Assembly (NCBI GenBank): GCA_018292915.2
Contig: JACVVK020000090.1
Location: forward strand, 996,001 to 1,060,000
Direction: 5' to 3'
Origin: Batillaria attramentaria
Lineage: Eukaryota; Mollusca; Gastropoda; Batillariidae
Length of the DNA stretch: 64,000 nt
Shown piece after piece: positions 1 through 9,562 of the stretch. Below the pieces are notes generated by a model that was not told the DNA's origin, did no database searches, and was given only the letters and a program-made list of their open reading frames with translations. The translations under genes were made by a program, and so were the position numbers. Each line of letters opens with the position of its first letter. Within the stretch, counting starts at the first letter, position 1.

Positions 1-601
1 GAAGATTTACTTTACTTGTAACAACATGGGGCCATCTCACTGAAGATAAGGTGGCCTGCTTCAACCACTTCTAATTTTCCTACACGTATATTTGCGAGCG
101 TGCAGTCTTGCGCAGGGCGTGAAGTATTCTCGCTGACCACTCACATCCACTCAACAAAGAATTTGAGCTACTTCCCTGAGGCAGACGATATCGATGTGTT
201 AAGTGCAGTAAGAATAAATTTAAGAACAGCTTTGTGCCAAATGCAATCCATTTACTTAACAAATGATTTATTGGAGCGGGTCTTACAGATCTCGGAAGCG
301 GTGACCAGAAGGTTGTGTTCTGCGATGTGTGTGTGTGTGGGGGGGGGGGGGGGGCGGGCGGTGGGAGTTGTGATAGGAATGGGAATGGAGTGATATTTAT
401 ATTGGTCTTAGCTATGTGATTAGCGGTAATTCTTACTTAAGTCAAGGTTAGTTTAACGTAATTTAAATCACAAATAACTATTTTAACGTGATTGGATGCA
501 TTCTTATACGGTGATTATGACTGTACACTGTATTATTTGCATGCTTTTTACGTTTTATGTCAGTGTATGTTCTACGCGTGTTGCAAAGCGATTTTCTCAG
601 T
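1..601. other. Unassigned AT-rich DNA at the left edge
   Basis: No coding exon is convincing here. There is a pure G run near 340-354 after a short GT repeat. The rest is unique-looking AT-rich sequence that leads into the LINE-type tail described next. It may be intron of the homeobox gene whose last exons begin at 2139, because the first part of that homeodomain is not found in the window. Confidence 0.5.
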
Positions 602-645
602 TCTGGGACAAATAAAACTGACTTGACTTGACTTGACTTGACAAC
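560..645 (+). repeat. LINE-type 3' tail with a (TTGAC)n end
   Basis: An AATAAA-like signal (GACAAATAAAACTGAC) is followed at once by about five copies of TTGAC. Retroposon 3' ends often finish in short tandem repeats like this. A similar arrangement, AATAAAGT followed by (TTGAA)n, is at 34990-35023. Both look like the ends of old non-LTR insertions. No reverse-transcriptase reading frame remains upstream, so the family is not assigned. Confidence 0.45.
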
Positions 646-1376
646 CGTGACCCGAGAGTCGCTACAAGACTCCAAGGCTGGCTGATCCTTAGCCCGGCCA
701 GCTGCCTGAAGAATGTCCAGAAAGATACAGACAGTTGCAGCCGGACTCAGCTCTCTAATTCAAAGGCTATGGTCACTGATTTGGCCAATTAGACCATCCT
801 GTCCAGAGACAAGCTTAGAGGCGGCCGCCGAGCACTGCCTCCACCCCGGGTTGCCCAGGGGGGTACCCCGTATCACTTCACCATCAAGTTTCGGGTGGGA
901 GACTTGATACCGCCCAATTAAGACCCTCTCGCAAACACGCCGAGGCCACAGGGAGGGCTTATCCGCTAGTGAGGAACGCGTCCCAATCGCCTTATCCATC
1001 TGTTCGCGTGCTTGTTCGCCGGTCCATTTTAGTCAAAAGCGATTGTAATCCCATAACAACGTTTTGGTCAAAGCAAAAGACTGGGGTCAAATGGTCAACA
1101 GATTTTCCACCATTCGCTGTGAGAACGCCGAGGGAATTTCAAGTGTTCCGCAACAGCATTATGTCGTTGTCGAAGAGCGTCTGCTGAGCAAGGTTAGAGT
1201 GCGGATTGTTGTGCTGGTTATCTGGAAAAGAATTCCTTCGGCTTGTGGCCGATTGTGGTGTCTTTAAATAACGGGGCTCAGAGCTAGAAGACATGACAGG
1301 CTTCCTGTGTATGGGAAAGGTTTCGTAAAGTTTCAAAATGTCGTAAGACCAAGAAAATCATTTCAGGAAACACGCA
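646..1376. other. Unassigned stretch, moderately GC-rich
   Basis: No open frame with protein-like composition and flanking splice sites was found. The stretch from 780 to 960 is GC-rich and carries a NotI-type GCGGCCGC. It could be part of an unrecognised transposable element or intron sequence. Confidence 0.4.
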
Positions 1377-1580
1377 AAACAAAGCACCCCCCCCCCCCTC
1401 CCAAAAAACAACAACAACAAAAACAACAACCAAAAAACCAAACACACAAAACAAAACAAAAACAAACAAATAAAAACCCACCACCAACAACAGACAACAA
1501 CAACAACAAAAGCAAGAAAACAAAAGCAAACAAACAAACAAAAAAACCCAACCAACCAAACAACATCAACCAAAAAACAC
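1377..1580. repeat. A/C-only low-complexity tract
   Basis: About 200 bases consist almost wholly of A and C on this strand: a C run near 1387-1399, then CAA, CAAA and CCAA words. It resembles the tracts at 46570-46990 and 63300-63590. Open frames on either strand here are artefacts of the composition. Confidence 0.85.
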
Positions 1581-2138
1581 TGTAAGGTATTTGTTTCAAC
1601 GTTATGTTCCGAACGTCGATTTGCGTTTTTTGCATGGACATCACATTTTACTGTTGGGCCGCAAACCAGTGTTTGTTTGTTTGTTTTCTTGTTTTAGTCA
1701 GGTGGTGGTTCTGTTTATTTTGTTTGGTTTTATTTTGTTGGTTCGTTCGTTTTGGCGCATGTCCGCTTCTAAATGAGAGTTGTTTGACAGCGTTATGGAC
1801 AGACCGGTACAGTGCATGAGTTGTGTTCCGTTCAGGCGAGATACATGTACAACAAACGGTTGTCTCACGAGGACTGTACTGTCATGATGTGCAGGACACC
1901 AGAGACTGAGTCTAAAATCCAGGACTGACACGCGTGTCTGGGAAACAAAAACATAATGAGTATAATTATGAACAGTTTATTTATTTCGTTTATGTTGTAT
2001 TAATGTTTTATTTTATTGATTTCATTTTAGTTTTATTGTTTGTTTTCTTTTTTTCTTTTTCTTTTTCTTTTCAAATATTTTGTTTTATTTTTTTGTTTTT
2101 AATAGTTTATTTTATTGGTTGTTGTTGCTTTCCTTCAG
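1581..2138 (+). other. Probable intron ahead of the homeobox exon
   Basis: The last 200 bases are T-rich and end in a pyrimidine tract and acceptor (CCTTCAG) exactly before the homeodomain codons at 2139. Nothing else is recognised. Confidence 0.5.
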
Positions 2139-2427
2139 GTGTGGTTCCAGAACCGACGAGCAAAATGGCGGAAGCAAGAGAAGAACATAGCACGGGCCGT
2201 GGACGTCTGGCAGCAGCAGCACCAACAGCAGCAGAGTGATCACGTGCCTCCCGTCATGCACCACTCCTTCCCACATCCGCTGTATGGCCTGCTTCCTGTT
2301 CCGCCCCAACTGATGGCGGCAGCACGACCGCCCCTGTTTCCATGGCCACTGTCACATTTGCCGTATTTGCCTCCCTTTCCTCTGCCGTTCTGCAATCTCT
2401 CTGACAATCCACAACCTATGTTTGCAG
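2139..2427 (+). CDS. Paired-class homeobox gene, internal exon with the end of homeodomain helix 3
   Basis: The exon opens at an AG acceptor with V-W-F-Q-N-R-R-A-K-W-R-K-Q-E-K, the recognition helix of a homeodomain. The residue after W-F is Q, residue 50 of the domain, as in many paired-like proteins. The intron falls just before V47, a classic position in paired-class genes. After the domain come a Gln/His stretch and a Pro/Leu/Phe-rich segment. The exon ends with GCAG|GTATGT in phase 1. The first 46 residues of the homeodomain are not in the window, so the gene is truncated at its 5' side. The K-Q-E-K end resembles Isx, Rax and Arx relatives, but the orthologue cannot be named. Such proteins are sequence-specific nuclear transcription factors. 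Confidence 0.85.
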
Positions 2428-3354
2428 GTATGTTTTATTTTAAAGTTATTATTATTTATCTATTTTGGGTGGTTTTGTTTGTTTGGTTGTTTTGTTTTGT
2501 TTTTTGGGGGGGAGGGGGGCATTTTATTTTGTTGTTTTCTTTTACTAGGGGGGGGGGGGGGTAGGACCACGGGCATGTCTCAATGTGAATGTCACCTTTC
2601 TTTTTATTCACGTATGCGTGTTTCAGTGTAAATGGCATGACAATCCTAGTGTACTTGGTAAGCATTGAATAGGGTAAAGGTGGTGGTGGTGGTGTGTGTG
2701 GGAGGGGGGTGGGGGGGGGGAAGGGGAGGTGTAACTTCTAAGTTTAAAGGAGAGTCAACGTAACGGTCAGTGGCAATTCAAATAATATTATGCTTAACCA
2801 AATTTCATTTTGGCAAAAAATGTTAGAAATCAGTTTCTGCTCCCCCCCCCCCCCCCGGCATTCACTGTCTTTTCAAGCAGGCTTTTCAGTTGAAATTGTG
2901 CGAACACTCAAATCTCTCATGGCAGGAACATAGAACAATCATGAGGTTTCGACGGTTTAGACAGAGGCGGAGTACGTGAATTGGCTCCGTGAGGTCTCTG
3001 AACAAATTTCCTGGCCACATTTTTTCACGCCTGCTTTTCGTGCTATCAAACTTGAGCAGGAAGTACACACGACATCTGTAAGTTTCCAGCACCTACTCTT
3101 AACCTGTCCAAAAGCTCAGGAACTACGCACAACCAACGACGCTAGAAACATTTTCTGTCTTCGGTTCTGATATGGTAATTGGTGTTTTTTTAAGTAATTG
3201 TGCAGAAAAGCGTGTCTCCGCCGTGACCAATTGCGCACAGACGCGTGCACAAACTAACCCACTTACAGACTGTGTTAAGAGTTCAGAGTGGGTTTATCCA
3301 CGCATGGAGGTGAAATCAGTAATTGTTACCTAGTGTAGCCTTGTTTCTTTTCAG
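2428..3354 (+). other. Intron of the homeobox gene
   Basis: It is bounded by GTATGT at 2428 and TTTTCAG ending at 3354. It contains G runs (about 2507, 2550 and 2706-2720), a C run near 2842-2857 and a short GGT repeat. No other coding signal was seen. Confidence 0.7.
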
Positions 3355-3563
3355 TGGATCTCAAATTGCAACCACCCAAGGCGACCGTCACGGAGCAGGC
3401 GCCGGCGCAAGCGCACTCGGGGGTCAGAGTTCAGCCTACGGACGCAGCGCGGGTGCTTCTGGGAAAATTGTCCCAAGACAAACTCAAGGACTTGGAGGGA
3501 AGACGCTCTGTCTCACCTATTGATGCCACCAGGAAAGAGAGTAGATTGGAATCAAGAGCATAG
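3355..3563 (+). CDS. Homeobox gene, last coding exon
   Basis: It continues the phase-1 frame from 2427 (G plus TG) and runs 69 codons to a TAG at 3561-3563. The tail is hydrophilic and ends S-P-I-D-A-T-R-K-E-S-R-L-E-S-R-A. Position and composition recall a degenerate OAR motif, the C-terminal motif of Otp, Aristaless and Rax proteins, but only a few residues agree, so this is a weak suggestion. The acceptor is TTTCTTTTCAG. Frame continuity across the intron and the stop shortly after support the two-exon model. Confidence 0.7.
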
Positions 3564-4372
3564 CGTTAAGAGAATCATAGTCATCTGGGAAAAGGCCTTA
3601 AACGCCTATCAAATCCATGACGCTTAGGCGTTTTGTTTGTTTTTCAGCCGACGGCAGACTTTATCTCTTTGAAAAAGAGTCAGTGTGACAATTGCAGTTA
3701 TTGTGATTACGGGTAAAACACAAAGACAACTTTCAGTGGTTCCTTGTGGAAACCACGCAGAAAGCCGATGAAAAATGCAGTAAGACAATCATAGTATGGA
3801 GACTACCATGACCTGTGCCAAATGTTTTCAAAGTGTGTATGACATTTAGGGAAACGGGCTTTCGCTCTGGTGCAGAGCCAAGAAACTTTCTCGATGTCGT
3901 CATGTACACTTTGCTTTCCAGATGCAAGAAATTTGCAAGGTTATAATCAAAGTCAAGCCCGGGACTTACTTAAGTCGCGCGAAAAAGTGATTTTTTTTCT
4001 CTTCCCCCCCCCCCCCCTCCCTTTTCCCCTGTTTGTTCGTCATAGCTTACTGTGGAATTTTTTTCCTTGGGAAATATCTGAGAAACTGATTTTGATGTGA
4101 GCGTTTTCATGTGTTCAGCTGACAGTCAGTGACAAAGAGATTTCCCCCCATGATTGCTACTTTACAAGCCAGTGAACTGTCGACCCGACTGGCACTTTGA
4201 ACAGCAAGAGTGACTGTTTGTCTTTTTTGTTGTTGTTGTCATTTTGTATTTTCAAATTATGTTCAGTGGATAGGACTAAGGTTTTGCCTGGTTAACCTCT
4301 GACAAAAAAATGAAAATACAGCGCTGACATGTAAACACGTATTCTTCTACTGCAGCAACTGACGCATGAATC

Positions 4373-4440
<68 letters not shown>

Positions 4441-6355
4441 CAAGTTTCAAATTCCCATCATTGTAAAAATATTAAGAAACAGAGTTGAGTACAATGGAAT
4501 TCCTGTCGTTTGATCACACTTCAAACGAAGTCATTTTCACTAATTATGACGAATGTTGCGTTTTGACTGTGATGCTCGTAACTTTGGACGCAAATGTTTT
4601 TGTGGATTTCGTTATGCGCACCAGACTGAAGCAACACGTACGCATTTTGTTGACAAACAGCAACAGCCGGCTGCCGTGGAGTTAACGGTGTGTATCATTC
4701 GAACAAAATTAAATGAAGTTGTTTACAGAGCCATGCTTGTTCATAGAAAAAAGTTCGAATTGCCACTGTTGTAAACAGTAGAGATGTTGATCAGATATCT
4801 GTGCCAAATTTAAACAATTTGTATTCACTTTTGCAAAACGTGTGAGGTACTAGTGGCTGGTTTGGCCGGGCTACTAAAAGGGAGATAAGACATCACGATG
4901 TGAAGGTACTTCCGGTGGTATCTTTTGTATCTGGCGAAGTTTGAAGCTGAGCGTACAGGAATTCCAGTTTATTTTTATGGAAGAATTTCTTTGGAAATTT
5001 CCTTGTATTTTGTGTAAATAGATATGCCATGGTTTTTTTGTGTGTTTTTTTTTTTTTTTTTTTTTGGTTTTTTTTTTTTCATAGATGGATGTAAACTGAA
5101 GCCAAAATGTCAAGCAACCCTGTTGAAATCCACGACAATGTTTTGATAACTCATAAATCACAATCAAACTCATCTATAATATGAATATCACAGAGAAACT
5201 GTTAAATCAAAGCGCTGTACTTCACAAAGTCCCACTGAAATGGGACTGATTGCCAGTGTTTCACTTCTAAAAAAAAAAAAAAAGTTTGAATTTGAAAGGG
5301 CGCAGAAAAAAAAAACAACCCCCCCCCCCAAAAAAAAAAAAACAACAACAAACAAACAAACTGCTGCTCAGTGTTAAGTTTGCGGCTTTGTCATGAAAAA
5401 CAGATCCTTGTCTTTCACATTCACACACAGTCATTTCCGCCGTGTTTACTACTGTTAGTAGTGGGTGTAACCTCCCCCGGTCTGAATCACCTTCCGGTCC
5501 GGCCTTGTCATACTGCGGACCAGCCGTTTTCCTGGTCTAAACTGTTCCACTCCTCTTGCACCGCGAAAATACACACACTTCACGATCAGTGGGCAAGCTA
5601 AAACTGTTTTGAACTGCCCAAGTCCGACAGCATTAGCATATGGCAAAAATGCATTGTTTTGTGGAAGGTTGCTAGATTTAACTCTTTGGCTCGAGTTCAC
5701 AATCATGGACATTAAACTCACGGCTGTACAGCGCGAGAGTTTTTGTTCCAAGGGATGTGCACTCCTACGCAAATTATGTACAGTTCTTTTGATTTATTTC
5801 TCCAATTTATTCAAGTGCTCAATGGCGAATTACCGTAAATGCAAATTGTGTAATGTTTGTTCAATTTCTTAGTTTATTTACGCATTGCAATTTTATGTCG
5901 ACTCTTGCCGCTTCACCGGCTATTGCAAGGCAGGTGATCCTGTCGGTGACCTTATTTTTCTTTGTCAGGGATGAGTACATGTTTACACGTGTTATTTATT
6001 TTCATCTAATGTCATTAAAAAAATCATTTCCATTTCTCTGAAAAGGACAATCAAAGAGAAGGCTCCTTTGCAAGTCCTGTCTTATTTTTTTCTCGAATTT
6101 CAGCAATACGAGAAGGAAGTGACCGTTTGTGCACCTCGAAGTGTATACGCTGTCTAAAGTTTATATTTCTCCACGATACAAGTTCTTTGGCGACCGTCAG
6201 ATGCTCTCTGTATGTGTATTCTGAATGATCGCCAATGAATGAGCAAAACAGTATCGGGCAATTTACACATAGAAAACAATAGAAATAAATTTATTCATGT
6301 TGTTTGCAAAGACGTCTTTGTTCTAGTGTGTTGCAAGAAATTTTGCATGCAGCTA
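3564..6355. other. 3' flank of the homeobox gene, no gene seen
   Basis: It holds a C run near 4004-4018, a GT microsatellite at 4374-4439, T and A tracts around 5045-5080 and 5268-5342, and otherwise AT-rich DNA. The open frames are short and lack protein-like composition. Part of it is probably 3' untranslated sequence. Confidence 0.5.
4374..4439. repeat. (GT)n microsatellite
   Basis: A pure GT dinucleotide run of about 33 units. Confidence 0.97.
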
Positions 6356-6452
6356 TGTGTGTGTGCGTGCGTGCGTGTGTGTGTGTGTGCGTGTGTGCGT
6401 GCGTGCGTGCGTGCGTGTGTGTGTGTGCGTGTGTGCGTGTGCGCGCGTGCGC
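6356..6452. repeat. GT/GC compound microsatellite
   Basis: An alternating purine-pyrimidine run mixing GTGT and GCGT units for about 95 bp. Such runs can adopt Z-DNA. The Cys/Val frames across it are not genes. Confidence 0.95.
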
Positions 6453-6816
6453 CCTTTCCCTGTTGCTTTTCAACACCAACTTGGTTCGTTCAGTGACAAT
6501 TTTATTTTAAAAACGCAATAACAAACCCATTAACAACGAAACGCAAATCACCCAAGACAAGAAAAGACCACTGTAATACTGCTTGCAGTGCATTAAAAAG
6601 TCAAATGCCCACTGGAATTAAAAAAAGTGTAAATCTATTAAACAACAATAAATAATAAATATCAATCAACAGCGACAGCCGTCTTCCACAAACAAGTTTG
6701 GATAGCAAGGCGTTCAACGCTTGAAGGTAACAAAAACGAAAACAAACCTGAACAAAATTAATTGCTAACCAACAACACATAAACAGGGTACAGATAACGC
6801 CGCAAAGATATCAACA
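6453..6816. other. AT-rich spacer, nothing recognised
   Basis: A-rich intergenic sequence between the microsatellite and the palindromic-array element that starts at 6817. Confidence 0.5.
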
Positions 6817-7816
6817 AACTAGAGAGGCAAAAGCCTCCATGGCTCCCTTGTGACTAGGGTCAAGGTCATTCACAAGTGTATGTTTGTAAAGCTCTTATCA
6901 CTATCATCACGGCAAGTAAAGTGTCTCTGGCGTTCCAAGTTCCTGGCAATATTACAATTTTCCCCCCAACAGTTTGCATGGCCTTGACCTTGGGTCAAGG
7001 TCATTAAAATGAGATCACATCAATGTCTATTATTATGCCAAGTTTGACGCCTCTAGTATTTGTAGTTCCTCCGAAAACGGCAATGTTAAAATTCACAACA
7101 GACAGCGTTAATGACCTTGACCTTCAGTCAAGGTCATTCAAAAAGGTTGGTCTCATTGCAGTCTATCATCATGCCCTGTTTGGTGCCTCAACTGTTTGTT
7201 GTTTCAGAGAAAATGCCAAGGTTAAAGCTTCCCCAAAACAGCTTGCATGGCCTTGACCTTGACTAAAAGTCATTGAACACAGGTATGTCTGTGAAGGTGT
7301 TGTCAATGTCTATCATCATGCAAAGTTTGATACTTCTGGTTCTTCTAGATTCCGAAAAAATGCAAATGTAAAAATTTCCAGACTGCTTTAATGACCTTGA
7401 CCTTGGGCCAAGGTCATTTAAAATGGTATGTGTGCATAGGTCTTATCACTGTCTATCAGCACGCCAAGTTTGGCGCCTCTGCTGTTTGTTATTTCTGAGA
7501 AAATGCCAATGTTAAGGTTTCACAAAAATAGCTTGTATGGCCTTGACCTTGACACAAGGCCATTGAATACATGTATATCTGTAAAGTTCTGATCAATGTC
7601 TATCATCATGCAAAGTTTCAAACCTCTGGTCTTTGTAGATTCCGTGAAAATGCCAATGTAAAATTTTCAAACAGACAGCGTTAGTGACCTTGACCTTGAG
7701 TCAAGGTCATTCAAAATGATATGTTTTGAAAGGTCTTATGGTTGTCTATCAGCATGCCAAGTTTGGTGTCTCTGCTGTTTGTAGTTTCTGAGAAAACGAC
7801 AACGTTAAAGTTTTCT

Positions 7817-7861
<45 letters not shown>

Positions 7862-7926
7862 GACAGACAGACAGACGACGGAGGGCTATTACATAGACTC
7901 CCATTGTTACACAAGGGAGCCAAAAA
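6817..7926 (+). mobile_element. Repetitive element with an array of palindromic TCAAGGTCA sites, copy 1
   Basis: This 1.1-kb unit recurs in inverted orientation at 53377-54568, and the shared ends define its limits. Near the left end is ATGGCTCCCTTGTGAC and near the right end ACACAAGGGAGCC, so the ends are inverted repeats. Inside are six or seven units of about 135-150 bp. Each carries TGACCTTGA facing TCAAGGTCA, or one side of that palindrome. Units alternate between two types, with leads GCATGGCC and AGCGTTAATGA, giving a dimer of about 280 bp. It ends in (CA)n and (GACA)n microsatellites at about 7820-7877. There is no coding capacity. TCAAGGTCA matches the monomeric nuclear-receptor site used by ERR, SF-1 and FTZ-F1; whether it is bound here is unknown. 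Confidence 0.8.
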
Positions 7927-7950
7927 GCATGGATCGTAACGTTAAACATA

Positions 7951-8966
7951 CAGTACTCCTCGCTTAAGGTGACCCCCCACGGGACCCAAAAAATTCTTGA
8001 TCTTATCCGAGGGGCACGCTAAACAGTCCTCTGATAAGATCAACTACCAGTAAAAAACTTGATCTTATCCGAGGAGCTCAATATTTGGCGATTATGTCAT
8101 TTTTTTCACATTTTAGACCGAAAGACTTTCCGCCAAAATATGTAATTCTACACACGCACACGCACACGCACACACACGCACGTAAGCACAAACGAACGCA
8201 AATGCATATACATATTTTTTTCCGAACCCTGTGGATCGCCCCCCCCCCCCCCCCCCCCCCCCCCCATTTGCTGATGTCAAGCCCCCTCCAAACATCTTTC
8301 CCGTGTTACATGGTTGAGGGATGGTTGCACTGATGTTTCGTGAACTGCAAAATTACTTCAACTTGCCTTCCGACTAAGCCTAGAACTGAATTAACAAGGT
8401 CTCTCGCCCCCCCCCCCCCTCTCTCTCTCTAACAACATAAGTATCACCACCACCACCATCATATCGCCACATTGCTCCCTGCATTGCAGCTCTTACCTCT
8501 TTCACAAAGATTGTACCAATTTCTAGATCTAACAGGACCCTGAACGAAATAAGAAATCTTTTGTAAGTATACTCATCTGCGGTAAACTATCTTTATCGTC
8601 AGTTCACCAAAAACAAGCCCCCCCCCCCCCCCAACCCCCGCTTCCAGTTTCAGTCTTTGGGTATCATCTCATGGAATAAAAATGAAATAAAAATTCGTCT
8701 GTTTCGTCTTCACCTCGCATTGCAAATCCGGGTGTTGTTTCCAAGGGAAGCCACTCTCATCACATGGATTTCATCTTAAGCGGTAGTCTTTTTCATTCGG
8801 GAACCAAAACGGGGGTGATGTAATCCGAGGTTTTCCCTTATCCGAGGTGACGCTAAGCGAGGAATTCTAAATGGTACAAAGAAGGCTTTTGGCCGGGACC
8901 AACAACCTGATTGATCTTATCCGAGTTGTGACCTTAAACGGTAGTGACGTTAAGCGAGGACTACTG
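7951..8966. mobile_element. Non-autonomous pogo/Tc1-mariner-like DNA transposon
   Basis: The left terminus CAGTACTCCTCGCTTAAGGT and the right terminus, whose reverse complement begins CAGTAGTCCTCGCTTAACGT, form inverted repeats of about 23 bp. Both ends are flanked by TA (7949-7950 and 8967-8968), the target duplication of Tc1/mariner/pogo elements. The inside has no transposase. It has several copies of GATCTTATCCGAGG near both ends plus GCGAGG words, and long C runs (about 8240-8265, 8407-8419 and 8618-8632). A CA repeat lies at 8153-8178. Family assignment rests on the TIR style and TA target. Confidence 0.78.
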
Positions 8967-9005
8967 TATTGTCATTTGTCATGGGTAACGTCACTACCGG
9001 ATGAC

Positions 9006-9007
<2 letters not shown>

Positions 9008-9064
<57 letters not shown>

Positions 9065-9076
9065 CGTGTGTGCGCG
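9008..9076. repeat. (GT)n microsatellite
   Basis: A GT run of about 27 units passing into GTGC and GCGC words. Confidence 0.96.
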
Positions 9077-9562
9077 CGCGCCTCCGTTCTGTGTAGTGAA
9101 GTGTCACCGTGCCATTGCAAAACGTATCATAAATAAATCGATTCGTATTTTCTGCGTTTTCTCTGTGTGTGTGTAGTCTTTCCAAAATATAAGTTCAAGG
9201 GCTGGTACTGGTCCAAAATAAAGAGGGGAAATTCCACCCCCCTGCCTGTGGGAGAGAAACCCCCCCCCCCCCCCCCAAAAAAAAAAAAAAAACCGAAAAA
9301 AACCCAAACAAACAAACAAAGAAAGAAAAACAACAACAAAAATTGCTAGTGCGTAACAGGCAAGTCGGTATGTTTGTTTTGTATTCAACAAAATGACTGG
9401 CAATGCTACCACTATCTGGTGTGAAATGTGTACTGTAAAAGTTCATCAACACTTTGACAGTAAAATAAAATCAGAAAAAAAGAAAGGAGGACAAATTAAA
9501 AAAAACAACAACAAAAAACTACAAACGAAAAAAAAAAAAAAAAAGGACATGTTTAGTCAGAT
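9077..9562. other. Low-complexity 3' flank of the ZCWPW1 gene
   Basis: It contains a C run joined to an A run (about 9260-9292), AAAC-type words and an A tract at 9528-9543. It lies directly downstream of the minus-strand stop codon and is probably 3' untranslated or intergenic sequence. Confidence 0.5.

Noticed and set aside
1307..1585. Lys/Gln/Asn-rich and Phe/Leu-rich frames over the A/C tracts (also 46517-46978 and 63238-63625)
   Set aside because: The composition is dictated by two-letter DNA. There are no splice sites or protein-like patterns.
6239..6496. Cys/Val-rich frames over GT/GC repeats (also at 8871, 30518 and 37127)
   Set aside because: They are translations of dinucleotide microsatellites.
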